NCBI GenBank assembly: GCA_013396755.1
Contig: VWZF01003009.1
Location: forward strand, 248,001-312,000
From: Sclerurus mexicanus
Lineage: Eukaryota; Chordata; Aves; Passeriformes; Furnariidae
Length of the DNA stretch: 64,000 bases
Direction: 5' to 3'
The notes beneath the pieces were generated by a model. It ran no database searches, was not told where the DNA came from, and saw only the letters and a program-made list of their open reading frames with translations. The translations under genes and the position numbers were made by a program. This document shows positions 48,310-62,428 of this stretch, one piece after another (within the stretch, counting starts at the first letter, position 1; the number at the start of each line of letters is the position of its first letter).

Positions 48310-48747
48310 CAGGTGAGGGCCTCAGTATGGATGTTGTCCATTTGCAGCGTTACAAGGAGACAGGGATGTCAGGGCACAAGGGGTTGGATGGGTGCATCCT
48401 CTGGCTCCTGTGTGTGAATCAGCTGGGTGATGGATATAGACACACTAGCAAATTTATGTACATTTACGTGTACGTTTATGTGGGTATGGGCATTGATCTT
48501 CCACATAGAAACATCTGAGCTATTTGGTGCTTTCATTGCCTTAGTCTTTAATGAAGGGTCTTCCCTCGTCCTCCCACAACCCTGAGCTTCAGGCAAAGTC
48601 AAGGGCAGCGGAGCAATGCTTATGGAAGATCATCACATTAGGGACTACATAAGGCTGTACCAAAGGATATAAAAGTAGGAAGGATGTACGCAAGGGTGCT
48701 GGTCAATGCATTAAGAGTCTGTTCCCTACATCTCTGAAATGTCATCC
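48310..48747. other. Unique stretch, no gene seen
   Basis: It includes a short alternating TACATTTACGTGTACG-type stretch near 48459-48485. No gene or transposon. Confidence 0.55.
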
Positions 48748-48880
48748 TTGGAGATATTCACAACCCAACTGGAAAAGGCTCTGAGCAACATCACCGAACA
48801 CTGAAGTCAACCCTGCTTTCAGTAAGGATTTGGACCAGAGAGTTCTCTTCCAACCAAACGCACTCCATCACTTTGTGATA
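48748..48880 (+). mobile_element. Old CR1 LINE 3' end
   Basis: Blocks of the bird CR1 3' end are readable in order: CCTTGGAGATATTCACAACC (48748), CAACTGGAAAAGGCTCTGAG (48767), CCTGCTTTCAGTAAGGATTT (48811), GGACCAGAGAG (48832), CTTCCAACCAAACGCA (48846) and a final TTTGTGATAT. The CCTTGGAGATATTC and GGACCAGA wording fits an older bird CR1 subfamily than the copies at 28062 and 35832. It has no coding sequence left. Confidence 0.88.
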
Positions 48881-51800
48881 TGAGAGCAAGTTCAACATCA
48901 ACCCTTTTCTTCACTGCCTTTTTCTTCAGCCTTGCAAGGTTATTTGTGTTGCTATCTCAAACACTCTCAAAAGCACCCTCCTCGGGGAGGCGTTCTTTCA
49001 CATCTCTAAATCTTTTGAAGTCTTATAATGCTATCAATAATTATGTTTTACCTTTCTATTATGTGAAAATGGCACATTGTTGAATACAAAAAATGAAGTC
49101 ACTTGCAATGTAGATTCTAACAACAGGGAAGCTTAAAATGGAATTAATGACTGATGAAGCCACAATGAATTGGCAAAAGGTAATGAGCTCCCTGTAGCCT
49201 CCACTGTGCTGCCCACATTCCATTATCTGCTGAAATCTCTTTCTTCAAAAATCCTGATTAAAACAATATGTGAACTGAAGTTAATGAAAACATCATCTTA
49301 ATTAACACAATAGGGTAAAACAATTGGAAAGCACCTCTGAATGGCAACAAACAGCAGCTGTAGATGCAAACAGAAGTATGGATAGATGTTGCTGAGAATT
49401 CTTTTCTGTAATTAATTTCTGGCATGGGATTGGATTCCGGGAAAGTATTTATACCTCTTCCTTCCAGATATATTTTAACATTTCAAATTAGATGTTCCAA
49501 AATATTCCCAGGAAAACATTCACATCAGAAAAGGTAATAGGCAGATGCAGTTTTCAGGTTTCATCAGAAACTTGTAGCCCAGATTCCAATGGAAACTGTG
49601 CAAAGCTTCTGAATGTATTTTCACAACTTTATGACTTTCAGTCAAACTCTCAAGTTCCTGCAGGCCTTCCAACAGCTGCCTCCCACACACAAAATATCAG
49701 AGGAGAATGAAAAACAAGAAAGCCTCTCTCCTGTTTCAAGACACTTCTTGCATACTAAATTGACTCACAAATGGTATCACAGGGAATTTTTATAATGAGG
49801 CGTACTGCCATCCTGTTTCACAGTCACCATTTTAGAACAGCAGGATGCCTCTAGAGCTCTGCTGGACTGAACAGTTGGATTTTAACCATTGTCTGGGTCC
49901 TCAGGGGATGGATATTTACAGAAAAGAACAGAAGGTTAAATGTTATCAGTATCTTGTTATCAGCAGGGTCCATGCAAGAGACAGGGTTGGTGATAACCAA
50001 CATATTACATCAATCAGTATATTACACCAGGTAATATATCCCAGGTGTGTCCCCCTGCTCAAAGGCAGAATGCATTCACATTAATATGGGGAGATTTCTG
50101 ACAGATGCAGATCAAGAACAAACAGCCTCATAACAATCTACAAAAGGCTTAACATATCTGTATTTTGCCTCCTTTTGCAGACATTAGATCCCTACTTCAT
50201 ACTTCATCCAGCTCCCCGGAACAACCACTTTTAGGGTTCAGCTCAGCTGACCTATTGACCAAAGGGAGCACAGGTTGTCTGGGTGTAGCAAATGACTCAA
50301 TTACAGGCATCTAGAGCTCAACAGGATGAGGTCACCTTTAATAACTATAGGGTAAACTGCACCTAGGAAGAATTACACCAAACCCGTGTTAAGCTGTTTT
50401 GACGCTGAACAGATGGAGCAGCCCCTCTGCTGGGGCTGTCTGAAGCAGTTCTGCTGACTTCTGTGGAGCTGCACTCTGGATCTATGCACTATGCATCCAT
50501 ACTTTCATCGCTTAAACACCTGGCTCTTTGACGTGGTTGCATTACAAAGTGCATTTCTGGAGTCCGCTTTGAGTGCAATCAGTGAAACAAAGATCTCAAT
50601 TAAAATGAAAGTTTATAACCCCTTTTTTTTTATGTCCTTTGTTTCCACTCAACAAAACACTTGCAGATTTATAGTGCACATGATAACAAAGTGTGATATG
50701 GGTTCTAAGTGGTAGCTATTTTATTGGTGGTATTATATTATATGCATCAGCACAGGAAATATGACCCAAATTCCATTTTCAAAGCTATCACAAGAAATAT
50801 TGTTTTTACAGACGGCCCATAAAGTGCTCTAGAAAGTTTTTACACTCGGAGTCCACTTTGTTTCTTTCCTTAGGATTTATCTTCAATTTTCACTCAAAAA
50901 TCTGGGGCCAGAAGAATCACATTTAAGCTTAAAAAAAAATAATCTCTTTCACTCATTTCCTTTCAATTTGATAAGTTAGTCTGAGTACTCATCTTAGAGA
51001 TACTTTCCCCAGAAATGCACAGTCACTATACAACCACAGTCTCTTAAAGCAAAGAACTGATATTTTATGAATCATTACAGTAAAATAGAGTTTCGGGTAG
51101 ACTTTAATATTCCTATTTCCCAGCTGTATTGCAGCAATCTAGCTACCTTCACAAAACATCAGCAAATTCCTTATCAACCTTAGTACTTGTTGGTCTTTTA
51201 TTTCTGGTTTCAGATTAATGTGCTAACAACAAAGAGAAATAATGAAAAAATACATTTGCTTACTGAGAGAGGAAGATACTTGATAGCTTCCTGAACTCTA
51301 TTACTGAGATCCTTTTCTTGGAGTGTGTTGTGCTGAGAGTGCTTCCAAAAAAGGGGAAGAGTGATAGAACTGAACCCAGAAGTAAAGCCCAGGTTACCCT
51401 TCTCTGGAGAGGATTGTTTGACCACAGGCAGTGTATCCCCGCGTCGCTTGCTACAGAGCAGAGGTCACAGAGACTTGTTGATCCTCAAGCAACACTGAGA
51501 AATCAGTGTCTTGCAGTCATTACAAGCCTGTTTTTCTCATTTGATTTTGTTTTAAATCCTTTTATTCCTGCAGCCCTGAAGCTCACCATGTGTTTTGTCA
51601 GGGATGCCTCCCTCTGTCACTGCACTGATGATCCAAGCTCACAGTGGCAGGAATCACGTGCTGCAGGAACTTGTCCTTGGGGTATCAATGCCCACTGGGC
51701 TGGCTTTTCCAGCTCTGAGGAAGGCTCCTTCACAAGAGCACATGGTGCACGCTCCTAGCAAGAACATGACTGGCCATTTTCTGAGCTGAAGGCTGCAGCT

Positions 51801-52353
51801 GGACCACTGTTTAATAGCAAAAAGTGGAGCAATTCTGTGTGAAATTGTCCCGTTCCACTTGGTTTCACATTTTTCTGTTGCAACAAGTTCCATGGCTTAA
51901 TCATACATTTGGTGGGTGTAAAAAAATGTTGTAACTCTGCTGCCTGAGAATACCAGAATAAGGAACATACAATGAAATAATGAGGACTATGGACTAGTTG
52001 CCTACTCTGAATCTGAGACTGCTACTTCACCAGCTTTTAGGGCATGGATGGGGTACAATGAAGAGTGGGGGACCCTTCTATCTCTAAGCAGGCACCTCTC
52101 AACTCAAAAAGTTAATTTCTTTTACATTTTCAGATAAACAGGCAAGAGGAGAGGGTGGAAAGAAAAATGTTATAATTTACCTTAAAGTACTAGTGAAGCT
52201 TAAGAGGCAAAGCATTAAATTATCAAGCCCAAAGGAATAAATACACACCTCCTCTCTATAACTCAGGTTAACAACACTCTGTCTGGGATGGCTGTATAAC
52301 TGTGAAATCTAAAACCAGAGATATCCCATGGGAATGAAAGGTAGAAGAATGCC

Positions 52354-52382
52354 AAAAGAAAGAGAAAGATAAAAAGAGAAAG
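52354..52382 (+). repeat. Purine-rich tract
   Basis: 29 bases of A and G with a single T, built of AAAGA and GAGAAA units. Confidence 0.8.
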
Positions 52383-55300
52383 TTGTGAGGTAGGAGGAGA
52401 TGTTGGCAGGCTTAGAACAACAGGCAAATTATGAAAAACTACTAAAACACATCAAATTGAGAAAAGGAAGCAAAACAGACTGGCAACGGCTGTGACCTAA
52501 GAAATCGTGCAAAACCATCAGAAAATTCTGCTTGACGTAGCAGGCACGCAAGCAGCTCTCTAGTAAAGGTGTAGCAAATCGGGTGAATCTGTTTTGCCTA
52601 AGGCCATTTTCACCATCATATTTATGCATGTCTTGTAGCGCTATTTCACAAGTCAAGTCTCATTTTTCATCTCCTCCAAGACATCAATTGTCTATTGATT
52701 TCTTCATTTCAGAACACATTGGCCTCAATTTGAGCACAAAGAGGATTAAGATGGCCATCGATTTAGCACAGTGGGTTAAAGTCAGTGTTGACACACTCAC
52801 AGCTACTCAGTGAGGAAACAGGACCACAACACGGCACACCAAGCTTGCACTGAGGGCAGATACACAGAGCTGCAGCACAAACTGACAGCCAGAGGAGTGG
52901 CCAGGCAGTCAAAATGTCAGTTCCAAAGAAAAATAATTCTCTGTGAAATCAAAAACTTCAGTTTTCTTAAAAAACACAGAATTTCCACTCCATCCCCAGC
53001 TACAAGTAATCAAAAAATAAAGGTGAATATTAACTCATCTTCTTCTAATTACATGTTTTGGTATGTACTTAGCTTTGCAGTCAAGCATTTCTTCTATTTC
53101 TTCAAATAAAGTCCCAGTGATGGTTTACTTTAGCCTTCATCCTTTACTTCATCAGTCTTCATCGGGCAAGATCTTGTTCTTCACCCTGGTAAATTTGGAA
53201 TCATTTCAGCAAAGCCAAGACCTTAATTTATTTTGAGAATTTATTAAGAGAAACATTTTTCTCTTATTGCTCATGCATGTAACTGGAATTAAGGCTTCGC
53301 CCACTGATTATTAACAGAAGATGTGCATGTATTTCTTTAAACATTTAAGCCTTCAGAGTCAGATACAAGTCTTCTTAAGCTATGCTTTACATAGAAACTC
53401 GCTCGTTCATCCTATTACTCCTTGTTGCACCACAAGATCAGAGTTTTATACACTCATTAATCAAACTGTGACAAGAGTTTAAGATGAGGTTACATTTAAT
53501 GTACAAGGAAAGCAAAGATCTGGGTGTATGAACCGAGCAAAATTTGGGCAGATGTGACACTGACCATTTGCTCAATGTGATTTAACAGGAGAATCCTTTC
53601 ACTCAGGGAACAGTCTTGTGCTTGCCTGTGACAAACAAGGTTTCCAATATGGTTTTTTTAGCTGACTAAATAAGTTGTCATGATACAACACTCACAGACA
53701 AAGCCCTTTATACCAAAGGGGTTTAACTAGATTGACGAGAGCTCAGTTCCACACATCTCATTCAACAGATGAGGATTGGGTTAACAGTGGGCCAAACACA
53801 GACCTAAAGATCAGTCTTGGAGTGACCAAACTTTGTTTTTGTTGATGTTGTTAACACAGAAACACATTAAATGTTAATATAAGCTAAAGTATTTCACAGT
53901 CAGACAGACCGTATTCCAAAGAGAGTTACTATCTAGGAACACCTACATTGTATTTACTGTTCCATTAGAGGATAATGGGACATTTTATACCAAAACCCTC
54001 TCATTGATCTAAATGTCACATGTAATTTGAACTTGACTCAGAATAAAAGAAAAAGCCATTGCACTTAATATATTATCTATTACATCATAATATTCCGTGA
54101 TCTACGGCTGATCTTTCATTGTTATCAGCACCATGGAAAGCATCCTCTACAACAATATTTATGATTTAAAAATAAACAATAAATAAATAATTATTTCTGT
54201 CCTAAACTTTCTATTCTCCATCTAAATGTAAAAGAACAATGTTCTCTCACTGTTAAGAGAACTAAACAGAAATCCTAAGGAGGCTGGAGGAAAGCCTTAA
54301 TAACAACTAATCTTAATTAAAATATCTCCTCAACTATTTACTCTTGCCAAATTAAAGAGGGTTTCCTCACACATATCTCAAAGTATGTCAGGGAAAAGCT
54401 GCTATCAGAATAGGTGCAATGGGATGAAATTGTCCTACCTGCTAGCACCTCGTGCTACAAAAATCATTTTTAATAGTCACCAAAGACATTGGTCAGGGTG
54501 AAAAATTGCTACAAAGATGCTCCCACTCTGCAGAAACTTAAATTTTTTTTTTGTCCCATTTAACTCACCAGGTGTTACCCAGGGAATATACTTTATGAAG
54601 TGCAGTGTATTTTTCCTCAGTGAGGATGGTCTGCTAAACTCTGGCTTAAGTGCTTGGCCCCATATAAGGATTTCTCATTAGGCGCTTGGAGCACAATCAT
54701 TTTTGACCTAAAACTAAAATCGATGACTCAATTGGTGCTTTCAAACCACCCACTCTGCTCTCATCCACATCATCCCTCTGCCAGCACCGGGAAAAGGAAG
54801 GAACAAACACAGAGCTGCATGACGGACGATTCAGCCTTCCCTCTGTGGGAATCAACAGCAAAACACCCTCTAACTTCAGTGAGACAGGAATAGACCTTCA
54901 AAGTCTCGGGCTTTGCTCTGAAGTTCAGCAATGCTTAAAACACACACACATCAGAAAGAAAAAAAAATGGGCAGATAAATTGCTTCATGGTACTACCAAC
55001 AGATTTACAATCTGTCTTGCGTAAATGGTCCCAGCAGTCCTTTGAAAACAGAAGTCAGGTTAGACCTGAGGCCACTGAACAGTTCACGTATGTCCAATAA
55101 AATGTTAAGACATTAATCACTTACATCAGTGTAGTTTCTGATCAGCTCCCAAAAGAGAACAGTCCATGTACCACACATGCAGAGGGACAGCCCAGTGTCC
55201 AAGCCAGCAATGAGTAAAGCTGGTTAGAGGCTGGCTGGGAAGTAGAAAAGTGGAATACATAGTCCATGTTCCAAAAGAAGGTGATGGGAAGAAACAAGGA

Positions 55301-56356
55301 GAAAGCTCCTCTTCTACAAAATTGTCCAATTCTGTAGAACTGGTTAGTTCCTCATTGAATTAACAACATAAACTAAAAAATAAGGGTTTAGTTTCCTGCT
55401 TAAGAGTTTTGAAAATGCGATTTACTCCCAGGAAATACTCCTGTTTTCAGTAAGCAAATGCCATGCACCAGAAAGAAAGCTCTGGCAGTCCCCAGTGAAC
55501 CCACCTCTGAAAACTTGGTTGTTCTTACAACTTTACATGTTAAGGTAAACTCTGAGAATGCTTTTTGAATTTTTCTAAGGCCACAAACATGGTTTAGGTA
55601 AGATATCCTTCCCTAAAGGATAGCTCAGAAGCAGTATGGCAATCTGAACAGTGGCAATCATTAATCTTGCAATAAATTTAGTTTTACACTTAAAACTTAC
55701 TGTTTATTACTCAAAATGTGTTGTTCAATACATACAAAGAGCTAAAAATATATAATACACTCCTTTCTAAAAATGGCAATATCCAGTATTTTCTTCTGCT
55801 AAAAGAACATCAGACATTGAGTAAGGCACTTGTAAAATGCTTGATATGTACTTCAAACACTGTGGTAATCCTCTTCCTTTTTCTTGTCTTGCCTGATTCA
55901 CTGGAACATTCTAATACACTCTTTACCTCTGCAGCAGCAGCCTTTTCACTGGTCATACCTGTGCATCACTGCATGCTCAGGTGCAGCACAACACACCTGC
56001 ACCCACTGATTTGTCAAAAATGGAGACTGCTGCGTTTCACGGCGCTCAAGGCAGCTTTGCTTCCAGCCCCACGGCCTTCCCAAGCAAATTCCATTGGTAT
56101 CCACAGCATAGCTGTCATGATCCCACACTCTGGAACCTGTCCCAATTGCCTGACAGTGGCCTGCACATCCCACATGCAGGAACTGGATGATTAGTGTCAC
56201 AGTTATTCCATTTGGCAGAGCAGGGCTGGTAAAGTCACTGACACTGACTTTGCAAAAGTTTTCAGTTTATCAGCAAAATCCTTAAGGTCCCACCTATCAA
56301 AGTCCCCCGAAAAGCCAAGCAGGAAAAATATTGCTTTCCATGCAGGAGTTTAAAAA

Positions 56357-56390
56357 AAGAATTCATTATTGTCAAGAATTCATTAATGTC
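56357..56390 (+). repeat. 17-bp tandem duplication (2 copies)
   Basis: Two adjacent 17-base units (56357-56373 and 56374-56390) both begin AAGAATTCATTA and differ at one base. Confidence 0.9.
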
Positions 56391-59300
56391 AATAAACCAC
56401 GTCCAAGCCTCTCCCTAGTTTTACTCCACCAGGCAGTGATTTCCATGGCTGAGCACAAGACAGAGTGCCTGAGACTGCCTGTTTCTTCAGCACTGATTGA
56501 CTGTTCTGTGTCCATTACCAGATGTAAACAGCATGTGGAGAAAACCACTGGAGCACAAGTCCCCAGGCAACGAGGCAAGAGTGCTCCCAGTTAACTGGAA
56601 TCAGAACAGCTCACAAGAACCATGGACAATGTGCACACCACACCTTTCTAACCACTTTCCCCCCCATTTTTCCAGCTAGAACATGGTAAGGGTTGACTTG
56701 CTGATGAGACTATAGATTTGTAACCTGCACCTGTGTTCTTGAAGTAAATATTGGTGCTTAATCCCCTCTTTCATTTCTCAGCATCTTGAATTGATATCTA
56801 CTTGTAAATGCTAAACACTACATTAATTTTATGACTTTCTGAGTCTTCATGGAGTTCTAGTGATCAAAACATCCCATTCTGCTAATGTTTCGTTAACACC
56901 ACTCATGGTTTCTATCTCACTGACTCTATTTATTAGTAGTACAAACCCATAACCAGCAAACAGGACAATATATGTGAGTATGAAGATTCTTCTTTGCTCC
57001 CTCTCAGCTTTTCCAATCTCTGCTGGGATCTGTAAAGCAGAAATCCAAAAACATTTCCCCGATGCTGTTCTGCAGATACAGTGTTGTCATGTTGACTTTT
57101 CTCTGTTTACTCTTTCCAGTGTTAACAGCCAGGTAAAGATGTCAATCAACAGAGTTATCCAGCTCAGTGTAAAATAAACACCCACACTCGCCCACCTCTC
57201 CAGTCTACTTCAGTTGCTCAAAGCTGGAGTAGCAAACACATAAAACTAATGTTTCTTGTAAACACATCACCTTGTTACAAAACAAATCCTAACTTGCAAA
57301 GGCTAAATCCTTGGAACAGTACAGTTAATTCATTAGTTTGCTAAGAGAATGATGGTACACCATTGTTTCTAGAAATTCCATTTTAGAGACCAGAGCAAAC
57401 AAAAGCAGAATGTTCTTTCAGTAGAACTTTTTTTTTCCATCTGTACTTATATAGAGCATCAATGAAATAATTTATTAGTGTCTCTGGTATGGTTGATGAA
57501 CTACTTTTGTTAGTCTCTGTTGATAATTTTGCCAGAAAAGATATGACTGTGATGTGCTTTGGTGTTTTAAAGCAAGGAGACCACCTCTTGTACTTCGATG
57601 CCATTTTTTTACCTGTGAAGCTTCAACTTGTCCTTCAGGGAAATCTGGAGTTAGGAAGATGTTAGCAAAAGGTTGATTTCTGATGAATGCAATATTTTCT
57701 ACTGCAGTGTATGTATTGCTCATGTTGTCAGTATTCTACACTTCTGGTTTTATACTTCTTGATTTTACATACAGCGATAATAACTGCTGGGACAGAGAAC
57801 TTCTGCAATATTTATATGGGCAATGGTAGTAATCCTTCCAAACATCTGCTTCACCAAGTTATATTTCACCTGTCCGTCCTCAACTAATGTATTGCATTGA
57901 CCCAATGCTTCATTGCTGCTCTCTTTTCAAGTACCCATTTTATTTCTGAGAGAAGTACTGCAGCTTACCTGTCATTGGTGAACTTGCAGCCCCTCTCAGT
58001 TTCCAAGAAGTTTCCCTCATTAGAATCTTAATGCCCAGAGGGTTTTTTAATTGCATTCAAAGAGTGTTTTTACCAGGAATCCACTTCAATACTTCTGAGA
58101 ATTTTGAATCTGTGGTGTTTCCTTCTTAACAAACTTTGGTGGCATTTGGAGGTGGAAGAGGCTGTGGATCCAGGAAGCTCAGAAGAATATCTCATTAGAT
58201 TGCATCCATTGTTGACATGAAACTGGCATTCTTGAGGTAGCAATTGTGCCTTGCTAGGAAGGGAACGTTATTTACTCCTTTTTCAGTGTCCGTCTCTTCA
58301 GGTGACACATGTATGTAATCTAAGACTATTAAATACATTGTAGGCAGCAAAACAAGTTTACTGATACCTTTGAAGTAGGACTAAAAATATCAGATGTATA
58401 AACAACTAAGGACCTAGCACAGGTGACTATCCTGAAAAAGTTATTCAACTGGTAATTGTATCATATATAAAAAGTTGGATTTAGGAACAACTGAAGGATA
58501 TCCTTGAGACACTTTATTGCTCAATATCAAGTTCAATACTTTTGATTCCAGACAAATCATACATTCATGCAACACTTTTAAGAACAGAGGATCATAATCT
58601 TCCCTAGAAACCTCAAACTGATAAAATTTTTACTATTACTGACATGCAAAAAAAAAACAAAACCAAAAATCAACTGTGAAACAGTTTCTTAGAATAGCCT
58701 CAGCCTGGCCAGAAGAAAAAGATGCATAAATATTACCATATGCATACACTCTTTTAATTTCAAAAAATGATTTAACTGTTGGACTGACTGTCCCTGGCAA
58801 GGATCAACTCCAGTGCCTGGGAAGTTCTAAGCCGACACAGAGGGAGCACAAGCAGATGAAATGAACTTGAGCTAAAACCAAATCAGTGGATTATTTATGT
58901 ATTTACAGTTGGTTGCATTAGAGCTTTAAAGGGCTTATGACCAATACCAGAGATGTTGCCACCCCATCAGCAATGCGAGACATAAGCCCTGAAAGAAGGA
59001 AAAGCTTTGCATTTTCTTAAATGAGTGGAGATATGATTTTCCATGGATCGCTGAGGAAGGCAATAATTGCCTCAAGGCTTATGGTAGTTAAGGCAGGCAG
59101 AGTTTCTCAGCTCCTGCTGGTGGATCATCAGAAGGCAGCATGAAAACGGGGCAAATGATAAAAATTCCTATATTTTTGACAGCAAAACTGTTGAAACAGT
59201 TTGTTGCCAAGGTCCTTGGAGGAGGCAGAAAATAACAAGGTTACAGGAGGGATAGAAGTGTCCTTCAGTGTTATCCACAGTTGCTCATATGGATACCCCA

Positions 59301-61799
59301 AGAGCTGCTGCAAAGGTTAAGTGTGAACCTTGGAGGACACAACTTAGAGAAAGCAGGATGCACCTTCACAGCTTTGTGCATGGTCAAAATCCTTTCCTCT
59401 GGGTATCTCACACACATATATAGACCATATCCAACTGTAAAAAACCAATACATGAAAAGGCTGAAAACAGTTTATTCTGTCTCTGTTGTCACTAATCCTT
59501 GAAATCATGAATATACAAAATGTCTCCCCAAACTGCTTGTCTCTTTGTGCTTCAAAGGGAAATAATCCATTGTATTTTGATCTGCCAGGCAGCAGAGAAA
59601 CTTCATTTAGAACAGTTGCAGGTGCAAAAAGGTTACTGCAGTCAAATAAATGGCTGAGCCTTCAAAAATGCAACCTCATTTGGAGCTGCTATTTTTATTA
59701 TGTCTGATGTTCAAAGGAAAAAGAGAATAAATATTTTCATCCAGTCAGATGCCTTACTCCCATACAGTGTCACACAGCAGAGAACCATTAGAAAGACATC
59801 CTTTGATCTGGAAGTTTATGTAACACAAGTTTTCAGTCACTTGTCATGTGCCAAGGGAATTTCAAAATTATAGGAAATGTATTTGTCAGCCCTCAGCACA
59901 GTGAAATCTCCAGGCACACCCACACAGATAATTGCATGTATATCGAAAGGATCTCAAATATTTCCCAAAAATTACCACTTTGTTTAGAGACAAGGTGAGG
60001 GTTACCTTTTCTTCACTGTGGCAAAGATGAAGATAGCGAAAAGACACTTCCGACTGAACAGTAATTATGTGCTAAAATTGCCTGCTAAAACCTTCAAGGT
60101 GCTGTCTTAGAGGTAGAATAGTCTTATCTTGGGTGTGCTCAAGTCTGTGACATAAAGGATTCGGTGAAGAGCAAGTTAGAACAAAAAAATCCAAATCACA
60201 AAACAAATTCTTTAGTCAGATGTGTAACTTATCTAAAAACTTCTCAGAGAAAAAAAAAACTCTCAAAAACAATTTCACTCTGTGATATAAGTTTGCTCTT
60301 GGACACCCAATCTCATAGCAAATAAGATAAACTTACCCTGAATCAGTCTTTTTCTGCAGGGGAAAAAAACCCGTTGAATGTTAAGGTCCCAAACACTGAC
60401 AGGTCAAATCTTAATAAAAGGTTGGATCAGAACAATTTTTGCTAGAAATACCTTGTACACAGTGTCTCAGTACAATGAGTACACACAAACTTCCAGAACA
60501 TTCAACATTAGTTTTCTCAACTTTTTTAAAATGTGGAAATTACTACATGCTTTCCTATCTCTAAGGCAGCCACAGAAAGAATGTTTTTCTCTGTGAAAGG
60601 ATTTGGGCAGGTGCAGCAGTTTGCTGAATACGGATTCTGCTAAGGCTGAACTTCTATTAAAACTGTCAGTGGAACAGGTATGGATTTTTATGACTAGGTT
60701 TACGAAAACAAAATGCACTGAAATATATTAGAAGTGATAACATGCAGCATTTTCACCAATAAATTGAGGTTTGCGGTGACTGACAGTACATTTCAAAGCA
60801 GCAAAAATACATATTTGAGATAAAACACCTGATTTACCAAGGGAAATGCTGTTTTCCTGGGAAAATGACTAAAAATAAGGCCTTTTCTCTGCAAGCTTTC
60901 TCTCCTAGCTTGGACCGATTCCACATGGCTCTGATCTGGTGGCAAAGAGCCAGCGAGCCCCCAGAGGTCACAGCCTGAGTTTTGGAGGACACATCAGACC
61001 AGGCTGCATCCCCTGGTGCTGCACAGAGCCCACGGTCCTTCCCAAATCCTTTGCCTCTGGCAACACAGCTTTGCTGAATAAGCGTTTTCGAAAGAAAACC
61101 TCATTTTCCAGTAAAGCTTCTCAGATAACACCAGCTCCCGTTAAAAATCTAATCTACCTCTGCTTTTAAATGCAAAATTGATGGTTTGCGAAACCCAGAA
61201 ATTAACTCTCCCTGTTACGTTTGGCTCCATATTTTTTTCTTAATGTGTTGTTGAAAATAAGTAAAATCTTGTTCAGTTTAGAAGCATTGACCCCCCCCTA
61301 AGGCATCTCTAAAGAGCTCAGCTTCAAGATAACAAAAGAACCCTGAAATTATCCGATGGTCTCTATTTTGTGGGTTTAATTTGATATTCTTGCTGAAGCC
61401 AAAAGCAGTCTGTCTGCAGAGCACTTGGAGCAGAGCAGTCACCATGTGAACACCAAATTCAAACAAATCACATATGTGTTGTTTCATCCTATGGAAATGG
61501 TCGTGACTTACAGGAATAAGCACAATTATATATTTATTTTGTGTATCATTAAAGCCAGGGAGGTTGTTTTATAAGAAATGTTTAGATATAAGAGTGAGGC
61601 GGAGGGGACTGAATTCATAGAGAAGCTTTGCCAAAAGATCACTGTAAAATGAATCCTGTTTCAGATGCATTCAAAATAGGTTGGTAAGCAATTCTGAGAG
61701 AGAGTTTCCAAGGCTTTGTATGGCTTTTGAAAGATTATAGATTCCTAAAAATCCCACTATCAACTCTGGAGGATGGCATTATAAGCTTAGTGGTTATCC

Positions 61800-62420
61800 T
61801 ACTCTTAATTATAAATAAACCTTTTTTTCTTTTTTAATAGAGCTCAGCTTTTGTATATTATCCAAATTACCAGAAGATGCAGTTTTGTCTAATTTGTGTC
61901 ATATGTTGAAAGAGAAACAGCATTTTTAGCTTCTAGTAAATTGTCCTGGGGGTTTTCAGTGCTGCCTGGCAGACTCAGACATAAAGTGTAGCAGAAATAG
62001 AATTTAATTCCAATAATGAAATTCCAATTTTATACTGTGATGAGATTAAGAAAGCCAGGTAACATTACTGGCTAAATTATGGGTATGTAAAACTGCAGCA
62101 GGCAAAACATTAGGCTACTATTTTATTACTCCGTTACATATTAATACAGAATTAAAAGACATCATGGTGCGATTTTATTGCTAACCACATCTGTTTGCAT
62201 TTTTTTATAGCAACCACTGAGTCCTTTCATAAGAAATTTCCTTCTTAAAGTCTGAATTACCATACCAAGAGGAAAGCTTTAAGAACGGAGCAATCAACAT
62301 GGCTCATCACAAACGTTTAATAAAGGCCTTATACTGGAAAATGGTGTTCATTCAAAGCATTCTCTTAGGATAATTTTAAACGTTAAATGAAAAGCTTAAA
62401 CCAATGTAAATTAAAAGTAA
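61800..62420. other. A+T-rich block of mixed complexity, possible conserved element
   Basis: The block is rich in A+T but not repetitive, with many TAATTA/ATTA-type cores and a few scattered CpG (near 62133, 62171, 62286 and 62382). A long pyrimidine run ends in an acceptor-like TTAATAG at 61834-61840, but no matching donor or long open frame follows. It resembles conserved A+T-rich non-coding elements in other vertebrate loci. That is an impression, not a measurement. Confidence 0.15.
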
Positions 62421-62428
62421 GGGGGGGN
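62421..62428. other. G7 run with one unresolved base (N)
   Basis: Seven G are followed by a single N at 62428. This is the second unresolved site in the window next to a G/C homopolymer. Confidence 0.97.

Larger units (their letters stand above)
48881..61799. other. Long unique stretch, no gene seen
   Basis: No gene, RNA gene or clear transposon in about 13 kb. The largest frames are 158 codons (55718-56194, plus) and 146 codons (51318-51758, plus). Both are overlapped by frames on other strands or phases and neither shows a domain I recognise. The second lies in a somewhat GC-richer patch with a CACGTG at 51655-51660. Simple sequence includes a purine-rich tract at 52354-52382, T10 near 54543 and C8 at 61291-61298. 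Confidence 0.5.

Noticed and set aside
51318..51758. 146-codon plus-strand open frame in a GC-richer patch
   Set aside because: No motif, overlapped by frames in other phases and on the minus strand; likely chance.
55718..56194. 158-codon plus-strand open frame
   Set aside because: No recognisable domain; other frames on both strands overlap it (55946-56200 minus, 55981-56190 plus).
61822..61910. Acceptor-like pyrimidine tract followed by a short open frame
   Set aside because: The frame ends after 22 codons and no donor or terminal-exon evidence is visible.
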